Shown: positions 28,548 through 37,912, counted from the first letter of the stretch. The stretch is 64,000 bases of DNA from Lachnospiraceae bacterium (GCA_017455525.1 JAFTAP010000095.1:1-64000), one strand, 5' to 3'. The notes: generated by a model not told the origin, from the letters alone. Translations and numbers: made by a program.

Positions 28548-30074
28548 TCAAAGCCCGCTTGCAACCCTGTCGGCCTGAACCTTCTCCGATATCGTCTGGA
28601 CATTAGTCGTGGGCGTATATGACGACTCACCAAAAAGGAAGGTGTGCATCTCATTAACGTTTGTTGCCAGCGTATCCGGCACGACCATTGACTGCTTCCC
28701 TATATTGCCCGTTACATTCACAAAAGGAAAGCCCTTTGTCTCAGTTATCGTATATTTGCCAACCTTAGATGCATATTCTGCAAACTCCGCAGCAGTGAAG
28801 CTTGTCGTTATCTGTGGAAGCACGTCATCAAGAACTTTATTGAGCTGTGCTAATGATGCACCCTTTGCTTTCTTCACTATCTGATTTATAACTTCCCTTT
28901 GTCTCTCTGTACGTCTGAAATCAGAGCCGGCCGTATATCTGATACGGCAGTATGCTGTAGCCTGCAGGCCATTAAGCGTCTGAGGGCCTGATTGCGTGAC
29001 AGCCGTAAAGCTCCTGGGGTTCTTGATCTTCCCTTCCTTCGGTCCGCCCAGATCCATGACTATGCTGAACTGATAATCATTGATATACTGCACTTCCTCA
29101 GGCTGCACATCTATCTCCACTCCGCCCAGATCGTCTATGATGGCTTCCAGCGCATCAAAATCCACGGTTATGAAGTCATCCACGTTCATATCAGTGTTCA
29201 TATTTATCATCCTTATCGCCTGTTCAGGTCCACCCTTAGAGTATGCGGCGTTAGCCTTTGTGTAGTTCGGATTTTCCATGCTGTCTATATTAAGATAAGT
29301 ATCCCTGTATATGGAGCACATCTTGACCTCACTTGTCTTTGTGTTTATCGAAGCGATGATGATCGTATCCGAACGCGTCCCTCCGGCATCCACGCCAAAA
29401 AGCGCGACATTCTTATATCCCTTCATCCCCCACTCGTCCGATCCGCCGCTGTCTTCGTCCTCGCCCTCATTGGAGAGTGCCGCCTTCAGCTCTTCATTTA
29501 TGAAGATCTGACTTTCGGTAAGGGTCGTTTTATTTACCTTGTTCCACTTCAGTATAATAAACAGTGCGATAATAAGCGCGATGAAAACCAGCATTTCTAT
29601 AATAAAAAGAAACCAGCGCTTTTTTTTCTTGGGCTTCTCACCTCTGTCATGACGCCCATTCCTTGTACGTGAGCTTTTCTGTTTTCTCCTTATATTATCA
29701 CGGCTCCGGGATCTCTTATTCCCGTACGATCTTTTTCTCTTATTGCTTGTGCTTCTGCCTCTCGAAGAGATCTTCTTCCTCACCCCCGGCTTGTCATCGT
29801 AGTAATCGTCATCGTAATATTCTTCGTCATCATAATATTCATCATCGTCGTAATACTCGTCCTCATCGTCATAATAGGAGTCGTCCTCCTCGTAATATTC
29901 ATCTTCTTCATAGTAATCTTCATCTTCATAACGGTTGCCGCCAGTATTACTATCTAGCGCCCGCATCACACGGTCTTCTTCATCATCGAAGCCTACATAG
30001 CCCTCTCTATTAAGCTCGACGAAGCCGTTATATTCATCATACTTTCCCAACCCGGAACGTTCCCTATTTGCCAT
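28548..30074 (-). CDS. LytR-CpsA-Psr (LCP) family glycopolymer ligase with acidic Tyr-rich N-tail
   Basis: LCP proteins attach lipid-linked glycopolymers to peptidoglycan outside the membrane. Residues about 30-100 form an extreme low-complexity tail of Asp, Glu and Tyr (EDEDYYEEDEYYEED and many further DDEYY units), followed by a strongly basic block (about 100-152) and one transmembrane helix (about 155-177). The LCP domain (about 215-460) has VALFGVDAGGTRSDTIIIAS and CSIYRDTYLNI with the conserved Arg and Asp residues, then YTKANAAYSKGGPEQAI. The acidic tail lies in the cytoplasm and is unusual in size. A strong promoter precedes the gene. It likely anchors the polymer made by the surrounding locus. 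Confidence 0.92.
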   Translation of the reverse strand: MANRERSGLGKYDEYNGFVELNREGYVGFDDEEDRVMRALDSNTGGNRYEDEDYYEEDEYYEEDDSYYDDEDEYYDDDEYYDDEEYYDDDYYDDKPGVRKKISSRGRSTSNKRKRSYGNKRSRSRDNIRRKQKSSRTRNGRHDRGEKPKKKKRWFLFIIEMLVFIALIIALFIILKWNKVNKTTLTESQIFINEELKAALSNEGEDEDSGGSDEWGMKGYKNVALFGVDAGGTRSDTIIIASINTKTSEVKMCSIYRDTYLNIDSMENPNYTKANAAYSKGGPEQAIRMINMNTDMNVDDFITVDFDALEAIIDDLGGVEIDVQPEEVQYINDYQFSIVMDLGGPKEGKIKNPRSFTAVTQSGPQTLNGLQATAYCRIRYTAGSDFRRTERQREVINQIVKKAKGASLAQLNKVLDDVLPQITTSFTAAEFAEYASKVGKYTITETKGFPFVNVTGNIGKQSMVVPDTLATNVNEMHTFLFGESSYTPTTNVQTISEKVQADRVASGL

Positions 30075-30113
30075 AGTCCCCTCTCAATTGTTAAGTAATT
30101 GTTAAATCAGTTC

Positions 30114-30142
30114 AGTATAGCGTAATTACTATATATAGTCAA
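30114..30142 (-). promoter_or_regulatory. Strong sigma-A-type promoter of the LCP gene
   Basis: On the minus strand TTGACT (30142-30137) and TATACT (30119-30114) are separated by exactly 17 bases, 40 bases upstream of the ATG. The leader then repeats TTAACAATT-like words (30082-30106) before GAGAGGGG, a good ribosome site. Confidence 0.72.
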
Positions 30143-30200
30143 ATTTTGAAATCCGGACACAAATAATCAGGCAGCATTTGTACCGATTCCCTAATAATCA

Positions 30201-30231
30201 AAAAGGCACAGTCCTTATGACCATGCCTTTT
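30201..30231 (-). terminator. Terminator after the DHH gene
   Basis: AAAAGGCA (30201-30208) pairs with TGCCTTTT (30224-30231), with GTC/GAC pairing inside the loop, and the minus strand continues into a T-rich tail. It lies about 30 bases past the DHH stop and upstream of the LCP promoter, splitting the locus into two transcripts. Confidence 0.7.
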
Positions 30232-30263
30232 ATGCTTCAATCAAAATTCTAAGCCTCTTTGCA

Positions 30264-31184
30264 TCAGCCCTGCAGCTTCTCTATGATCGTTGGAAGCTCC
30301 GCATCGACCTTGTCATTGTCGAGCTGACAGGTGCCGGCGTTCTTATGTCCGCCTCCTCCATAGCTTAAGCATATCTTTCCTATGTCTACATTGGATGTCT
30401 TATTTATTATGCTCTTGCCTATCATTACCGCCGTATTCTGCTTCTTGAAGCCCCACGCTACATGTACCGATATCTGCATCTCAGGATACATCGCATAGAC
30501 CATGAAGCGGTTTCCTGCGTATATCGTTTCTTCATTCCTGAGGTCGATCACCCCGACATTCCCATGTATCTTAGTGAGCCGCTCAAGCTGCGCCTTGAAA
30601 TGCTCTCCCTGCTCGAAGTATAGATCCGTTCTCTCCTTTACATCGGGAAGCTCAAGTATCTCATCTATCGATTTAGTAAGACATGCATCTATGAGCTCCA
30701 TCATGAGATCATAGTTCGATATCCTGAAATCATGGAAACGTCCGAGTCCGGTACGGGCGTCCATGATAAAGTTCATCAGATTCCAGCCCTTGGGATCAAG
30801 TATCTCTTCCTTAGTAAAGTCAGCGCTGTCGCCCTTATCGACTGCGGTCATTATCTCATCAGACACCCTCTTGAAGGTATCCTTACCGCCGTAATATCTG
30901 TACACGACCCTTGCAGCCGACCTTGCCTCTCCGTCTATTACCCATTTCCCCTTCACATCTACGCCCGCATTACGGGTAAGTTCACTCTCATGATGGTCAA
31001 AGGCAAGCCCGACTCTGGGATCAAAGGGCAGATTCGTCGTTATGTCGTTCTCTGAAAGCTCTATCTTACCGTCCTGCACATCCTTCGGATGCACGAACTT
31101 AATATCGTCAATAAGATCAAGCTCCTTCAACAGCATAGCGCACACCAGTCCGTCAAAATCACTTCTTGTCACTAACCTCTTCAT
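30264..31184 (-). CDS. DHH/DHHA1-family phosphoesterase
   Basis: A 306-residue protein of the DHH superfamily, which includes exopolyphosphatases, nano-RNases and cyclic dinucleotide hydrolases. The N-terminal metal motifs are RSDFDGLVCAMLL and AFDHHESELTRN, and the C-terminal DHHA1 substrate loop is LSYGGGGHKNAGTCQL. A middle segment (DKGDSADFTKEEILDPKGWNLMNF) resembles exopolyphosphatase-related proteins of anaerobes. It lacks membrane segments, so unlike GdpP it is soluble. It lies inside a polysaccharide locus but has no obvious link to it. The exact substrate is unknown. Confidence 0.85.
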   Translation of the reverse strand: MKRLVTRSDFDGLVCAMLLKELDLIDDIKFVHPKDVQDGKIELSENDITTNLPFDPRVGLAFDHHESELTRNAGVDVKGKWVIDGEARSAARVVYRYYGGKDTFKRVSDEIMTAVDKGDSADFTKEEILDPKGWNLMNFIMDARTGLGRFHDFRISNYDLMMELIDACLTKSIDEILELPDVKERTDLYFEQGEHFKAQLERLTKIHGNVGVIDLRNEETIYAGNRFMVYAMYPEMQISVHVAWGFKKQNTAVMIGKSIINKTSNVDIGKICLSYGGGGHKNAGTCQLDNDKVDAELPTIIEKLQG

Positions 31185-31261
31185 AAGTCCGTCCTTTCCT
31201 TTTGTCTGAACTTTAACCTATATTTTATTACATCTTGATGCGATAAATCAACAGTGTTATG

Positions 31262-32665
31262 TCAATATGCATTCTGATTTATCAGTCCCCTGAATGCGGT
31301 CATGAACATTATCCTTATATCGAAAAGCACACTCCAGTTCTCTATATAATATATGTCATATTTTATGCGATCCTTGATAGAAGTGTCGCCGCGAAGGCCG
31401 TTAACCTGTGCCCAACCTGTAAGCCCGGGTCTTACCTGATGCTTCACCATGTAGCGGGGTATCTCCTCCTTGAACTTCTCTACGAACTGCGGTCTCTCAG
31501 GTCGGGGACCTACTATAGACATATCGCCCTTGAGTATATTGAACAGCTGCGGAAGTTCATCCATACTAGTGCGCCGGAGAACCTTGCCGGCTTTAGTAAC
31601 TCTCGGATCGTCTTTAACCGTCCAGCCCTTCTTCTCCTCGCTCTCCTTCTGCATCTCCATAGTACGAAACTTATACATCATGAAGGTCTTATTATGAAGA
31701 CCGACTCTCTCCTGCTTATAAATGACGGGTCCCTTCGATGAAAGTCTTACGGCGATCGCAGACGCAAGCATTACAGGAGAGAATACTATCAGCATAAGGA
31801 TTGCGCCTACTATATCCATAGTCCTTTTTATGAATCTGTTCTCGGTTGCAGTGAGCGGCACGTTCCTTATATTGATGACAGGAAGCCCCTCCACGTCCTC
31901 CATTATAGGACGTGACGGTATGACCCTGTTATAGTCGGGTATGAACTGCGTATGGACTCCGCTTTTTTCGCACTTCGCAACTATGCGCTCAAGCTTGCTG
32001 TACTCATCAAGAGGCAGAGTTATCGCGATCTCCACGATCTTATTCTCGGGAAGTATCACGTCAAGATTCGCTATCCTTCCAAGCACCTTGACGCCGCGCA
32101 GCATGGTCCCCGCCGGAACCCTGTCGTCAAGTATGCCGCATACCTCATAGCCCCAATGCGGGTTTAGCCTTATCCTTCTTATATATTCTTCGGCAGACTT
32201 GGAGTAGCCTATCATCAGGAGATACTTCTTGTTATATCCCTTCTTCCTTATGAAATGAAGCACATAGCGGATGATGTTTCGCATCAGGGTCTCCAGCAGG
32301 ATATTTACCACGGCAAAGATCACGAGCATCGACCTTGCGAAGTCGGTCTGATTGATGACATAGAGCACCGATACGAAGCCTATGAAGCCCACGATGTTAG
32401 CATATATTATATTCACAAACTCCCGCCGCCTGCCGCCAAGCCGCTTCGAGCGGTACAGCCCGAACTGATTGTAGAGGAAGATATAGGCGATAATAAGAAA
32501 CGGCTGCGCCCACATATACATATACATGGGAAGATGCGGTATGGTCGGATCGTTAAGCGAGGTCTCAAACCTTATCTCGTAAGCGATAAAATAAGAAAGC
32601 GCCGTCACCGCACCGTCTAAGACCACGTGCACCCTGTTAAGAAAGCCCTGAGCGTTCCTTATCAT
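31262..32665 (-). CDS. Polyprenyl glycosylphosphotransferase (initiating sugar transferase)
   Basis: Starts the polysaccharide by moving a sugar-1-phosphate from a nucleotide sugar to undecaprenyl phosphate at the membrane. The 467 residues have about four or five N-terminal helices (10-130), a Rossmann-like central domain (about 140-260, LLMIGYSKSAEEYIRR), another helix near 280, then the catalytic domain with KRTMDIVGAILML, YKQERVGLHNKTFMMYKFRTM (as YKQERVGLHNK and FMMYKFRTM), SMDELPQLFNILKGDMSIVG, GPRPE and RPGLTGWAQVNG. This is the WbaP/WcaJ-type layout. It overlaps the upstream GT2 stop by 4 bases and ends 77 bases before the DHH gene. Confidence 0.94.
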   Translation of the reverse strand: MIRNAQGFLNRVHVVLDGAVTALSYFIAYEIRFETSLNDPTIPHLPMYMYMWAQPFLIIAYIFLYNQFGLYRSKRLGGRRREFVNIIYANIVGFIGFVSVLYVINQTDFARSMLVIFAVVNILLETLMRNIIRYVLHFIRKKGYNKKYLLMIGYSKSAEEYIRRIRLNPHWGYEVCGILDDRVPAGTMLRGVKVLGRIANLDVILPENKIVEIAITLPLDEYSKLERIVAKCEKSGVHTQFIPDYNRVIPSRPIMEDVEGLPVINIRNVPLTATENRFIKRTMDIVGAILMLIVFSPVMLASAIAVRLSSKGPVIYKQERVGLHNKTFMMYKFRTMEMQKESEEKKGWTVKDDPRVTKAGKVLRRTSMDELPQLFNILKGDMSIVGPRPERPQFVEKFKEEIPRYMVKHQVRPGLTGWAQVNGLRGDTSIKDRIKYDIYYIENWSVLFDIRIMFMTAFRGLINQNAY

Positions 32666-33615
32666 CCCGGAAGCCTCCTGAAAAGGTTAAGCCATAGCTC
32701 TAATTGTATCACGGCGTAATTCTTCAGGTTCTTTGCGGAATAAGGGAACTTCCTCGCCTGCCTGCATAATATGTACCCTCTTTTAAGCCCTGATAAATAA
32801 GCCCTTCCATGCCCTATCACTATGAAGAATAAAGCCTTTATCGCAAAGCCTAGCAGTAGGAACGGAAGATTGAGGATCATCTGAAGGACCGGCATGTTCT
32901 TCATTATCACATACATATTGTTCCTTGCGGAGATCCTTATCTTGAAGTCGTTATACCTGCTCCCGGTGACTCCGCTTCCTGCATGATAGACCTTCGCATC
33001 GGGGCAGTACACATTCTTATATCCCATGATGCGCGCCCTGTAGCCTATGTCGGTATCCTCAAGGTATGCGAAATGGAATTCGTCGAACCATCCTATCTCA
33101 TCGAGGATGCTGCGTCTGTAAATGGCTGCTCCCCCACAGGCAGCAAAGACCTTTGCGGATCTAGTAAATCCCGCGGAGCTTCTGCCCTTTCCCCTCGCAT
33201 AAGCCCAGCCGAAAGCGGAATAAAGGTCGCCCGCTCCGTCAAGTCTCTCCGGGTTCTTCATCTGTATCATCTTAGAAGCCACGGAGAATATACGCTCGTC
33301 GCCCCTTATGGCAGTCACAAGCGCTCCCACGAAGTCAGGCTCCGCCTTGGTATCGGAGTTTAAGAGTAGCGCAAAGGGAGCCTCAGACATCCTTAAGCCC
33401 TCGTTCACAGCTCTGGAAAAACCATAGTTCTGATCGAGCCTCTTAAGTCTCACCTCAGGAAACTCCTGCTCCACCACATCAGCCGAGCCATCCTTCGAGT
33501 CATTATCCACGACAATGATCTCAAAGTCCTTGTAGCTTTGCTCCTTAAGAGACTCTATGCAGTCCTTTATGAAGTTCGCCCCATTATAATTCGGGATGAT
33601 AACGCTGACTTCCAT
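32662..33615 (-). CDS. Glycosyltransferase family 2 (WbbL-like)
   Basis: A 317-residue GT-A enzyme with SVIIPNYNGANFIKDCIES at the N-terminus, VVDNDSKDGSADVV, and NSDTKAEPDF carrying the DxD-equivalent motif; AYLEDTDIGYRARIMGY is the ED/acceptor motif. The hydrophobic stretch near the C-terminus (about 245-270, MILNLPFLLLGFAIKALFF) suggests membrane association. It resembles the rhamnosyltransferase WbbL group. It is translationally coupled to the initiating sugar transferase downstream and probably adds an early sugar of the repeat unit. Confidence 0.9.
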   Translation of the reverse strand: MEVSVIIPNYNGANFIKDCIESLKEQSYKDFEIIVVDNDSKDGSADVVEQEFPEVRLKRLDQNYGFSRAVNEGLRMSEAPFALLLNSDTKAEPDFVGALVTAIRGDERIFSVASKMIQMKNPERLDGAGDLYSAFGWAYARGKGRSSAGFTRSAKVFAACGGAAIYRRSILDEIGWFDEFHFAYLEDTDIGYRARIMGYKNVYCPDAKVYHAGSGVTGSRYNDFKIRISARNNMYVIMKNMPVLQMILNLPFLLLGFAIKALFFIVIGHGRAYLSGLKRGYILCRQARKFPYSAKNLKNYAVIQLELWLNLFRRLPG

Positions 33616-33634
33616 AATACCTTCTATAAATCCT

Positions 33635-33665
33635 GGTTTTTCACGGAACCGATGCTCCGTTAACC
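33635..33665. repeat. Hairpin between two GT2 genes, carrying a GGTTTTTCACG box
   Basis: ACGGA (33643-33647) pairs with TCCGT (33656-33660) and GGTT (33635-33638) with AACC (33662-33665) in a 63-base gap. On the plus strand its left side is GGTTTTTCACG, the same 11 bases found on the minus strand at the pgm promoter. No T-run makes it a clear terminator. Confidence 0.45.
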
Positions 33666-33678
33666 TACATTATATGTT

Positions 33679-34974
33679 TTATTTCTTTATGTAAACCGTT
33701 TGCGGATCCACCACTATACGGTACCCCTTATGCCTTATCCTCTTGCACATCTTAGCCGAATCACCGCTGCGGCAGCTTTCAAGCTCTGGCCTTAGCATAA
33801 CGCATTGATTTGATATTATGTCAACTTCTCTCCTGAGCGACGCCATGTGAAACTCGCCCGACAGACGATAGTCCTGCCCTATGTAGCAAGGAGCAATGCA
33901 CCCGTCCTCGTCACGGGCGTATCCGCTTGACATTATGCGTCCCCTGCGGTCTATGACCCTGCCACCTATGGCTCCTACATCCGGATTAGCCTCAAGATAC
34001 GCTCTAAGCTCCTCCTCCTGTCCTTTGCGTCTGGGACGGATGCCCTGGCCTAAATGCAGCTCATATTCCGCTTTGCCGGAAGTCTCGCTTGATGCCACTC
34101 TGCCGTCACCACTTCCCGCATCATACTCAATCCTGTAGAAGCCCCTGTGCTCCGTCTCAATGACCGTCCCATGCTTTCCGTTACGCTTAAGATAATCTTC
34201 TATAGCACGTTTCCCCGCAGTATGCGCATAGGACTTCTCCGAAGGATCCCCGGCCGTAGAACCGCCGTGTATCCTCCAGTGATACAGTACCCTGCTGACA
34301 TGCCCTATCTCACGCCTTCCTAACTTCTCCGCGCACCGAAGCACGAGATCATGATCCTGAGCGCCGTCATACTCACTTCTGAAGCCACCTACATCGTTCA
34401 CGAGCTTCCTCTCGACTGTCAGGAAATGGCACACGTAATTATTTGACAGCAGGAGCTCCATGTCAAAGTCCGGCTTCTTAAATGCCCTTAAGTACCTGTC
34501 CTGCTCCGTATCGTACTTATCCTCATCCGTGTATATGAGCTTCGCACCCATATTTATCTCAAGAACTATACGATACAGCGCTTCCGGCTCAATGAAGTCG
34601 TCCTGATCGAGCAGCGCTATGTAATCCCCCTTTGCCTCCGACAGGGCGGCGTTCGTATTCTCCGATATGCCTCCGCCGTTACCCAGCAGCAACTCATATT
34701 TCGGGTATGTCTGTGCCTTTACCGAGCGCAGCATCTCACGGAAGTATTTATTCTCCGGCTTATACGTGGGCACGAGTATCGATATCAGCGGCTCATAAGG
34801 AAATCTCGTTTCTTTCTGTCTCTTAAGCTTCGCCTCGTCTATTACGCAGCTCTTCATTTCCCTGTCGTACGCCTTATCCGCCCTGTTATCAGACAGGCGC
34901 TGCCTTATGGCATAATAAGCGCTTTTTACTCCGTTTCTATGTATATAATCCGCAAGCCTCTTAGTATTCATCAT
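33679..34974 (-). CDS. Glycosyltransferase family 2 with C-terminal extension
   Basis: A 431-residue protein. After a basic N-terminal region (1-60, resembling the leader of large multi-domain glycan synthases), a GT-A domain runs about 62-280 with ISILVPTYKPENKYFREML, LLDQDDFIEPEAL (the DxD equivalent DQDD) and LIYTDEDKYD. GAQDHDLVLRCAEKLG and YHWRIHGGSTA are typical of the RgpF/Cps family. Residues about 300-430 form an extension (VGAIGGRVIDRRGRIMSSGY, REVDIISNQCVMLR) that resembles part of a second GT2 domain, so the protein may be a shortened form of a two-domain enzyme. Its sugar is unknown. Confidence 0.86.
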   Translation of the reverse strand: MMNTKRLADYIHRNGVKSAYYAIRQRLSDNRADKAYDREMKSCVIDEAKLKRQKETRFPYEPLISILVPTYKPENKYFREMLRSVKAQTYPKYELLLGNGGGISENTNAALSEAKGDYIALLDQDDFIEPEALYRIVLEINMGAKLIYTDEDKYDTEQDRYLRAFKKPDFDMELLLSNNYVCHFLTVERKLVNDVGGFRSEYDGAQDHDLVLRCAEKLGRREIGHVSRVLYHWRIHGGSTAGDPSEKSYAHTAGKRAIEDYLKRNGKHGTVIETEHRGFYRIEYDAGSGDGRVASSETSGKAEYELHLGQGIRPRRKGQEEELRAYLEANPDVGAIGGRVIDRRGRIMSSGYARDEDGCIAPCYIGQDYRLSGEFHMASLRREVDIISNQCVMLRPELESCRSGDSAKMCKRIRHKGYRIVVDPQTVYIKK

Positions 34975-35014
34975 CGCTTTGACAAAGCCTTAGTGCCTGC
35001 AAGAGCGGCTTAGG

Positions 35015-35800
35015 TCAGACTTCCTCATAATCATAGCTCTTGCGGGGTATATCCCTGTACTCTCCCCTGATCCTTGTCGGCATATCCATATAATCAAAGA
35101 GCAGCTTCAAGGTCTTAACCGACTGCGACGCCATCTTCACATTCGAGACCTGATCCGTCTCCCTCCATGACACCGGATAGAATCTCATCGTCATATTATA
35201 ATAAGAAGTCGCAAGCAGCATCGTGCAGTTGAACATGAGGTTATCCGGAAATTTAATATAGAACTTATCCCTAAGCATGTTCACGTCGTACATATTAAGT
35301 CCTGAACCCAGATCGAATATCCTCGTCCTCATCCCGAAGGCATATAGGAAATTATAGACGATATTCCCCAGAGTCCTGAAGAGCGAATAGCCTTCAAGAT
35401 GCGACTGCAGCATGAATCTCGCGCCAAGTACGCAGTCATACCCTTTATATATCTCTTTCTTCAGCACCGGCAGGAAGTCGTGTATATTCCCCTGATCGTC
35501 CCCGTGAAGCACTATCACGTAATCAAAGCCCTCATGCACCGCATAGTTAAAGGCTACCTTGTGCGAGCCGCCCAGTCCGTAGTTGTCTTTATTCCTGAAA
35601 AGCCTCATAGGGATATAGGTATGCGTCCTCATGAACTCCCGCACAGCATCCTCCGTGCCATCGGTCGAGCGGTTATTCACGACTATTACCTCTTCTATAT
35701 ACTTCATTATCTTGCTGTCAAGCGAATCCAGCACCCTAACGATCTGCTTCTCACAGTTATATGCCGGTATAAAAAGAAGTATGCGCGGACTTTTATTCAT
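35015..35800 (-). CDS. Glycosyltransferase family 2, DPM1/polyprenyl-phosphate type
   Basis: A 261-residue GT-A enzyme with ILLFIPAYNCEKQIVRVLDSL, VVNNRSTDGTEDAV and VIVLHGDDQGNIHDF, where GDDQG is the metal site typical of dolichyl- or polyprenyl-phosphate sugar synthases. YGLGGSHKVAFNYAVHEG is also family-typical. No C-terminal transmembrane helices are present, unlike ArnC-type enzymes. It could charge undecaprenyl phosphate with a sugar that a GT-C protein, such as the GT87-like neighbour, then uses. It lies in the same minus-strand run as the other glycosyltransferases. Confidence 0.87.
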   Translation of the reverse strand: MNKSPRILLFIPAYNCEKQIVRVLDSLDSKIMKYIEEVIVVNNRSTDGTEDAVREFMRTHTYIPMRLFRNKDNYGLGGSHKVAFNYAVHEGFDYVIVLHGDDQGNIHDFLPVLKKEIYKGYDCVLGARFMLQSHLEGYSLFRTLGNIVYNFLYAFGMRTRIFDLGSGLNMYDVNMLRDKFYIKFPDNLMFNCTMLLATSYYNMTMRFYPVSWRETDQVSNVKMASQSVKTLKLLFDYMDMPTRIRGEYRDIPRKSYDYEEV

Positions 35801-35857
35801 CGTTTTCTTCCTTTCTCAAAGCTGCCGCAATCCAATATGCTGCCGTTCATATAGCCC

Positions 35858-36571
35858 TCAAGGATTTGATATTATCCTGTTAAGCTTCACGAAATCTTTA
35901 AGCGACTTCAGACCTATGCCCGTTATCTTGCGGAGATCTATGGAGTTAGTGCCACCCTGCCTCGGCCTGAAGGTTATGGGCAGATACTTCATCCTGTACT
36001 CCCTCTTGGTGAATATGACCGAGATCAGTACGTTGGTTAAGAAATAATCCTTCGGTATGTATTTTATCTCCTTCTCAAGTACAGAAGCCTTCATAAGCCT
36101 GAAAGGAGTGTTCGCATCCTTAACATATACATGGAAAGTAAGGAATATAAGGAATCTCAGCACTCTCGTGACGACAAGCCTCCCTAAGCCGTCGCCCCTT
36201 TCCTTCCTGTAGCCTATTATCATCTCATATTTCTTACGGTTCTCCCAGAACTCAGGAAACTCCCCCGGCTCTGTCTGCCCGTCAGAGTCCGTCTGAAAAA
36301 TAAAATCGGCTCCCTTGTCTATAGCATATTTATATCCGAAAAGTATGGAAGGCCCGTGTCCCGAATTCTGCTTATGCTGCACATCCAACAATGGAAATTC
36401 TGACTTGAGGCTCTCAAGCTTCTCCCCTGTCGAGTCCTTGGAGCCATCGTCTATCACGACGAGCCTCGAACCCTCCGCGCCCAGCAGCACGTTAGGATAC
36501 CATTTACGCACGATATCCTCTATGTTCTCCTGCTCGTTGTACGCAGGTATCACTATGAAAAGCTTATCCAT
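35858..36571 (-). CDS. Glycosyltransferase family 2, polyprenyl-phosphate sugar synthase-like
   Basis: From the ATG at 36571 (GGAGG at a spacing of 8) it is 237 residues; an upstream in-frame TTG would overlap the ribosome site and is rejected. Motifs are LFIVIPAYNEQENIEDIVRK, VVIDDGSKDSTGEKL and FIFQTDSDGQTEPGEF with the DSDGQ metal site, then RKERGDGLGR and DANTPFRLMKASVL, which match DPM1/GtrB-like synthases. The soluble length suggests peripheral membrane action. Together with the preceding GT2 and the GT87-like protein it points to polyprenyl-phosphate-linked sugar donors. Confidence 0.88.
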   Translation of the reverse strand: MDKLFIVIPAYNEQENIEDIVRKWYPNVLLGAEGSRLVVIDDGSKDSTGEKLESLKSEFPLLDVQHKQNSGHGPSILFGYKYAIDKGADFIFQTDSDGQTEPGEFPEFWENRKKYEMIIGYRKERGDGLGRLVVTRVLRFLIFLTFHVYVKDANTPFRLMKASVLEKEIKYIPKDYFLTNVLISVIFTKREYRMKYLPITFRPRQGGTNSIDLRKITGIGLKSLKDFVKLNRIISNP

Positions 36572-36625
36572 CCTGAATTCCTCCAAACTATTCTTTACAT
36601 TTCTTAGCCGTCCATCTACCCGGAT

Positions 36626-37912
36626 CTATTTATCAACTCCGCCTGCCCTGCACTTATCGACAGTCACCACCACGAAGGATATAACGCACGCATAGTACAG
36701 CGCCCCGCTTACAGTCAGGCTTATCGCATCCTCATGGAAAAGCCTCAGCACGAAGAAGAAAGCCAGCGTAGTTATGAAATAAATGATCTCAGCCACCTTC
36801 ATGCGCCCCGTAGCGAAGTATCCAAAGACGATGATCATGATAAAAAAATCATACGTCCTGTGATAAGTCATCACCAATGAAAGCAGTACCGCAAGCGATA
36901 TGAAAAGCTCGTCGTTGCCCTCCGGCAGGATTACCGCCATCGACAGTATGAAGAGCATCACTATAACCGTGATAACCGTAGCCACGGGTGAGCCGCCAAG
37001 TATCGCCCCTATGTCTATGCTTCCTTCGCCCGCAAGCCACGATGCCGCCTTAAAGGGCTTTATCAGCATGTCGATATATGACTCGTGAAGCGCCGCTGCC
37101 GCAACCCCTGTAAGCACGGCATGAGGCACGAGGCTTATCGCGAACTCCTTATATTTCTTCTTATATATAAAATATAAGGCAAGCGGAGCAGTCACCGTGT
37201 ACTTCAGATAGCTAAGGGACAGCAGTAGTCCCGACGCTATGCTTACCGCAAATTCGTCCCTGCCGGCCTTTACTGCCTTATCGTTTCCATTATCCTCTGT
37301 CTCCGTCTTATCCGCTCTGCCGGATCCGACTGTTCTGTCCGTATATCCGGCAAGATTCGACACATACACCGCAAGCAGAAAGAAAGCCACCGCAAATAAG
37401 GTATGCTGACCTACCCCCATCTGATTACGCCACGGAGTCCCCGCCAGCATCAGCAGTATATATACCGGATATAACCTCTCATCAACCTGTGCCATGAAGG
37501 TCTTCTTCAAAAGCCATATTATCACGGCGGTACAGAGGATATTAGTCACAACCCATAGCACCCTTGCAAGGTTATACGGTATCAGGGCATAAGGCGTTAA
37601 TATATACAGCAGCGACGGGAACTGATTCGCTTCCATCCTCTGCGGAGTGCCAAGCCCGTCATAGTAATCATAAAAGCCCCTTAAATTAGCTATATCGGGC
37701 AGCCTGCTCTCATCAAAGGACATGCTCATGTCATACGGATCATACCCGTGTATCAATGCGCATGTCGCATCATACTGGAAATCCTGGCTCCATACGATGC
37801 CGTTTGCTATACCCTCGTATATACTGACTACTGCGAGCAGCGCCATAAGCACGTATAGCACCGCCCAGAATCTCTTATCCCTCGTAGTCTTTGTTATTAA
37901 GCCCTTCATCAA
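36626..37912 (-). CDS. Polytopic membrane glycosyltransferase, GT87/DUF2029-like
   Basis: A 428-residue integral membrane protein with about ten helices. After the first helix comes an extracytoplasmic loop with QDFQYDATCALIHGYDPYDM, the acidic, Asp-rich first loop typical of GT-C enzymes (GT87, mannosyltransferases of Actinobacteria). PSLLYILTPYALIPYNLARVLW, quoted as PSLLYILTPYALIPY and LARVLW, is another family pattern. A charged cytoplasmic loop (about 205-230) divides the helices. GT-C enzymes use polyprenyl-phosphate sugars on the outer face, which fits the two DPM1-like genes downstream. The family call is by pattern and hydropathy only. Confidence 0.72.
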   Translation of the reverse strand: MMKGLITKTTRDKRFWAVLYVLMALLAVVSIYEGIANGIVWSQDFQYDATCALIHGYDPYDMSMSFDESRLPDIANLRGFYDYYDGLGTPQRMEANQFPSLLYILTPYALIPYNLARVLWVVTNILCTAVIIWLLKKTFMAQVDERLYPVYILLMLAGTPWRNQMGVGQHTLFAVAFFLLAVYVSNLAGYTDRTVGSGRADKTETEDNGNDKAVKAGRDEFAVSIASGLLLSLSYLKYTVTAPLALYFIYKKKYKEFAISLVPHAVLTGVAAAALHESYIDMLIKPFKAASWLAGEGSIDIGAILGGSPVATVITVIVMLFILSMAVILPEGNDELFISLAVLLSLVMTYHRTYDFFIMIIVFGYFATGRMKVAEIIYFITTLAFFFVLRLFHEDAISLTVSGALYYACVISFVVVTVDKCRAGGVDK

